A stretch of 64,000 nt of DNA from Halapricum desulfuricans. GTDB lineage: Archaea > Halobacteriota > Halobacteria > Halobacteriales > Haloarculaceae. Below the pieces are notes generated by a model, which was not told where the DNA came from, did no database searches, and saw only the letters and a list, made by a program, of their open reading frames with translations. Both the position numbers and the translations under genes were made by a program. The DNA is taken from the NCBI RefSeq assembly GCF_017094505.1, contig NZ_CP064787.1:1674001-1738000 (forward strand). The letters are read 5' to 3'. Shown piece by piece: positions 61,106-64,000 of the stretch (its first letter is position 1; each line of letters begins with the position of its first letter).

Positions 61106-61797
61106 AATTGCCATCTACCGCTTCTGTTTCCCGGTCGAACAGCCATAGCCTCGCCTATCGTTGGCCGATCCCGTGCGTCGCTGGAATCCCCGCGCTTGTC
61201 GAGATACCGCTCGAACTACAACGTGCCGTATCAGGAGTGCCGAAGTGAGCACCTCGTTTAGCATCTGAGAGACAGGGCGCCAAGCCCCCGTCCTCACGGA
61301 GCGAGTGAAGTACCGCGCACGGTGGCGCGGGGTTTCGCCGTGTAGGGCCGCACTGCACCAGCAGCCGAATGTAATTCCCTCCGACCTTCCCAATCAAGGG
61401 TCGGCTCCGGATTAACACCCGAACACCACGACGGGTGTCCGTGGAGGTCGGTCGCTCCACCACGACCCGACAACTCCCGTCTCACCACGCCAAAGACGCG
61501 GGTTTTGAGAGGAACCGCATTTCCAAACCTCGACACGGCCAGCGAAGGAATTAACCTTACCAACCCCATACTTTGAGGGGTGTTTTCTGACCGTTACAAC
61601 CAAGTATGGTTGCTACTGGAATGATTATTTGGGTAACGGGGTGACGCGCTTCACCCACGGGCGCGGTGGCCCCTGGTACTCGCGCTGTTCTTTTTGTAGA
61701 AATGGATACAGCGTCCGTGATCGGTTTACTCCCACTCCGTGCTGGGCATTTACAGCACTGCCAACAGAGGGTTGGGTGGGTCATTACCAGTCGCATT
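61106..61797. other. Non-coding stretch with IS-like remnant
   Basis: No intact gene. The part about 61270-61320 (GGCGCCAAGCCCCCGTCC, then TCACGGAGCGAGTGAAG) and the inverted stretches after it look, from memory, like the structured 3' end of haloarchaeal IS1341-type (TnpB) elements. No tnpB is present. Frames on both strands are broken or of poor composition. Confidence 0.3.
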
Positions 61798-61847
61798 CGG
61801 TGAAACGGCTCGCTTCGCTGGCCGTATGCTGGTTCAAATCGCGCCCG
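61798..61847 (+). repeat. 50-bp direct repeat ending in a tRNA-Lys 3' fragment (right copy)
   Basis: Partner of 60023-60072 (two mismatches). The tRNA-like part, GGTTCAAATCGCGCCCG (61831-61847), is identical to copy A. Confidence 0.85.
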
Positions 61848-61958
61848 CCCCGTTTTCCCACGAACGGCATGAGCAATGTAAACGCCAGGGCAATTTGAAT
61901 GAGAGAAGCCGCAGCCTGCGCAGCGAACATCGTGAGCGAGCAGGACTGTCTTCGCGTG

Positions 61959-61981
61959 GCTCAAACCGCGCCCGGCCCGCT
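61959..61981 (+). repeat. tRNA-Lys 3' fragment, copy D (most complete)
   Basis: GCTCAAACCGCGCCCGGCCC followed by GCT, matching tRNA-Lys 59893-59915 with two T-to-C changes. It includes the whole acceptor 3' strand and so marks the outermost attachment site of this locus. Confidence 0.8.
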
Positions 61982-62023
61982 TTTCCTGCGTACAACAGAA
62001 GGAGTCGCCGCTGTAGTACGCGC

Positions 62024-63310
62024 TTATTCGTCGATGTCTCGCATATTGTCGTCAGAGATCTGTGCCGCGTCGTCGACGGATTCCGATCGCGGGGCGTCTT
62101 CGTCCGTCTCTGATTCTCCATTGTCTCCCGCTGATGCGTCGCTTGCGCTGTCCGCGTCGCCGAGGACCCCCCCGATCGAGTCCGCCAACCCGGACGAGGA
62201 ACTGCTGTCGGTTTCGCCAGTCGCCGCGAGCGGGTCGTGATCGGCCGCGTCCGGCGGTTCGTACCTGTAGACGACGCCGTCGTCGAAGACCAGATACCGT
62301 TCGTCGGGCGTTTCGAGCACCCGCCCGTCGGTGTCGATCGCGAGGTCGACCAGCCCAGCAAGGGAGGTCGTCTCGACCCGACTGTCGGCGTCGGCGAGTC
62401 GATCGGTCGGTCGCTCGACTTCGGTGATCCACTCGTCGAACTCGCGGCGCTCCGAACGGTAGGCCAGATAGTCACGCGCGCGCTCGCTGACTTCCAGCCA
62501 GCCCCGCAAGCGGCCGGCGACCAGCCCAGTCAGGCCCGCGAGTCCGAGAACGGCGAGCAGCGGGCCGCCGTACGCCCGGACCGGGCCGACTGTCACCGGC
62601 ACTGGCCGCTCGTCGCGGACCGTCCGCTCTCCCTCGTTCACGACAGGGCCGGTGTCGTTGACGCGATACAGTCCGTCTTCGATCGTGAGCGGGAGCTGGT
62701 AGGCCCGGGTCGTCGCGACCGACTCACCACCTCGGCGTCCCTCGAGACGGACCGTCGCCTCGAAGAACGTCTCCGCGGTGCCGGCGGTCGCCCCGAGTTC
62801 GGACCGGATCTCCTGTAGCTCGGTTTCGACCGCGGTGACGTTCTGCTCGAACGACAGTCTGAGGGGGTCGCCGGGCGCGAGCGTCCGGTCTGTCCGGTCG
62901 AGCGTCTCCGTGACCCGCCACTGCTCGGTTCCGTCCTCGGTGACCGAGCGCACGACCAGCGCCATCGACGCGTTCGCCGCAACGGAGCCGTTCGTTGCCG
63001 TGTAGTCGTAGACGAACGCCCCCTCGAGGGTCGGCGCGATGCGCTGGAAGTACTGCGAGCGATTCGTGAGCGTCTCGCCCTCCTCGAAGACCCTGGTGTC
63101 CTCGATGACTGTCGCCTCGTGGCTGAACTGTCCGGTCGAGTTCCAAGCGATCACCGTCTCAGTCGTCGTCTCGGTCCGCTCGTCCGGTCCGGTGTGTGCG
63201 TCGTATGCGACGCCCCCGCTGACGACGACCAGCACTGCGAGCGCCAGCGCGACAATACTGAAATACCGGTCGACGACTGCACGGACGCGAAGACCCCAGT
63301 CATCCATCAC
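62024..63310 (-). CDS. DUF5305-type haloarchaeal membrane protein
   Basis: 428 residues starting at ATG 63310 or 63307. An N-terminal helix (about 14-36), an outer beta-rich domain of about 200 residues with many N-x-S/T sites (e.g. NRSQ, NGSV, NASM), a second helix (about 248-268), and a cytoplasmic domain with a long acidic Ser/Asp tail (about 360-428). The family is known in haloarchaea as DUF5305, mostly next to a signal-peptidase gene, as here. Possibly part of a secretion or surface-assembly module (inference). It ends 44 bp right of the tRNA-Lys copy D. Confidence 0.82.
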   Translation of the reverse strand: MMDDWGLRVRAVVDRYFSIVALALAVLVVVSGGVAYDAHTGPDERTETTTETVIAWNSTGQFSHEATVIEDTRVFEEGETLTNRSQYFQRIAPTLEGAFVYDYTATNGSVAANASMALVVRSVTEDGTEQWRVTETLDRTDRTLAPGDPLRLSFEQNVTAVETELQEIRSELGATAGTAETFFEATVRLEGRRGGESVATTRAYQLPLTIEDGLYRVNDTGPVVNEGERTVRDERPVPVTVGPVRAYGGPLLAVLGLAGLTGLVAGRLRGWLEVSERARDYLAYRSERREFDEWITEVERPTDRLADADSRVETTSLAGLVDLAIDTDGRVLETPDERYLVFDDGVVYRYEPPDAADHDPLAATGETDSSSSSGLADSIGGVLGDADSASDASAGDNGESETDEDAPRSESVDDAAQISDDNMRDIDE

Positions 63311-63358
63311 ATTCAGAATTCAACGCGTTGATATTAAGGCTGTCGTCGGTCGGCCCCG

Positions 63359-64000
63359 CTATCGCAACCGTGCGAGAAGCCGATCGATCGCCGATGGGCC
63401 GTCTCTGTCGCGTCGCCGGACCCGTTCCGTGCCGACGAGGACGATCCCGACGAGGTAGAAGGGGACGCCGATCAGCGCGTCGATGACGACGATCGGTAGC
63501 CACGGATGGACCGAATAGAGGGCCCGAACCTGGGATTCGGGCAGCAGCGCAAGGTACCTGTGCTCGGTCAGAAACAGTCGGTAGGCACCGGTCTCTGGCG
63601 GCGCGGTGAGCGTGAGCGTGCCGTTGACCAGCTCGTCTCCGCCGACGTCGAACCGATCCGGGTCGATGTCGATGTTCTCGCTGCCTTCCTCGAAGTAGAC
63701 GTAGACGGGCACCTGCCCGCCGTTACCGACTGTGAACTGCAAGGACTCGTTCGTACCAGCCTCGATGACGTCCGAGCGCTCGGACTCGAACTCGGAGCTG
63801 ACGATCTCGAACGACTGAGACCCGGCCGGGGCGACCATGGCAGCCGTCGCCGCCAGCACCAGCGACGCCGCCATCGCGCCGACCACGACGCGGGTGCTGA
63901 GTCCGCTGTCGCGCTCGCGAGCCCGGTCCCGTCGCCGGTCGCTGCTGAGGAAGACGTCGATCGCGTACAGGAGAACCGTCAGGCCGAAGATGAGATAGCC
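63359..64000 (-). CDS. C-terminal part of a long S26-type signal peptidase (partial)
   Basis: The frame is open to the window edge (213 residues visible); its start is outside. It opens with a transmembrane helix GYLIFGLTVLLYAIDVFL, then a second one (VVVGAMAASLVLAATAAMV, about 39-57), an outer beta domain (about 58-150) and a last helix (about 165-185), ending in a basic tail. Long haloarchaeal signal peptidases have such an extra C-terminal region with a SVHPWLP segment; that and the DUF5305 neighbour support the call. The catalytic domain is not visible, so it could also be a separate partner protein. Confidence 0.55.
   Translation of the reverse strand, partial: GYLIFGLTVLLYAIDVFLSSDRRRDRARERDSGLSTRVVVGAMAASLVLAATAAMVAPAGSQSFEIVSSEFESERSDVIEAGTNESLQFTVGNGGQVPVYVYFEEGSENIDIDPDRFDVGGDELVNGTLTLTAPPETGAYRLFLTEHRYLALLPESQVRALYSVHPWLPIVVIDALIGVPFYLVGIVLVGTERVRRRDRDGPSAIDRLLARLR

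Noticed and set aside
1-64000. CRISPR array
   Set aside because: No regularly spaced repeats of 25-40 bases were seen; the only serial repeats are tRNA 3' fragments with unequal spacing.

Overview
The window is a piece of a haloarchaeal (class Halobacteria) chromosome. The signs are GC-rich codons, very acidic proteins, many twin-arginine (Tat) signals, a halocyanin, the archaeal LSm/L37e pair, archaeal MptD, NucS, archaetidylserine synthase and several protein families known only from haloarchaea. The species cannot be fixed from the sequence alone; the orphan hypF hints at a lineage with [NiFe]-hydrogenase capacity.

Layout. (1) 1-515: the 3' end of a superoxide dismutase gene and a tRNA-Ala(GGC) gene. 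(2) About 500-14803: a 14.3-kb element integrated into the tRNA 3' end, bounded by a 17-bp direct repeat (500-516 and 14787-14803). It encodes an HUH-type replication protein, a block shaped like the structural cluster of pleolipoviruses (small multi-TM membrane protein, Tat-exported spike with coiled coil and C-terminal anchor, two further membrane proteins, a P-loop ATPase), AT-rich cargo genes, two tandem phage-repressor-like winged-helix proteins, a run of six stem-loops, a zinc-finger protein and a tyrosine integrase. I read it as a temperate, betapleolipovirus/SNJ2-like provirus. (3) 15151-24596: presenilin-type protease, double glyoxalase, DHH phosphoesterase, XPD/DinG-like helicase, HypF and two tandem type IV pilins. 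(4) 24648-30567: the lsm-rpl37e-purF operon, mptD, a sugar-type dehydrogenase, and valS behind a leaderless nine-codon reading frame. (5) 30617-41865: a membrane-anchored regulator with secreted and SHOCT partners, rhodanese, a bat-type regulator, a class V aminotransferase, an AAA ATPase, a Ski2-like helicase, thioredoxin and others. (6) 41953-46992: a SufB-like and a NifX-like protein, then a complete iron/cobalamin-type ABC importer. (7) 47182-59723: NucS, epimerase, phospholipase-D-like protein, HEAT protein, PssA, halocyanin, a CNNM/CorC-type protein and a Zn/Cd-type P1B ATPase. (8) 59840-61981: tRNA-Lys(CTT) followed by four copies of its own 3' end and a small islet with a Cys-rich Tat-exported protein. 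(9) 62024-64000: a DUF5305-type protein and the C-terminal end of what looks like a long haloarchaeal signal peptidase.

Both tRNA genes show repeated use as integration sites. Inside the provirus, replication and virion genes run left to right, lysogeny control and integration sit at the right end, and low-GC cargo lies between. The three-gene operon at 9559-11166 and the structured region at 13051-13229 are the best places to look for undescribed biology. No CRISPR array was seen.
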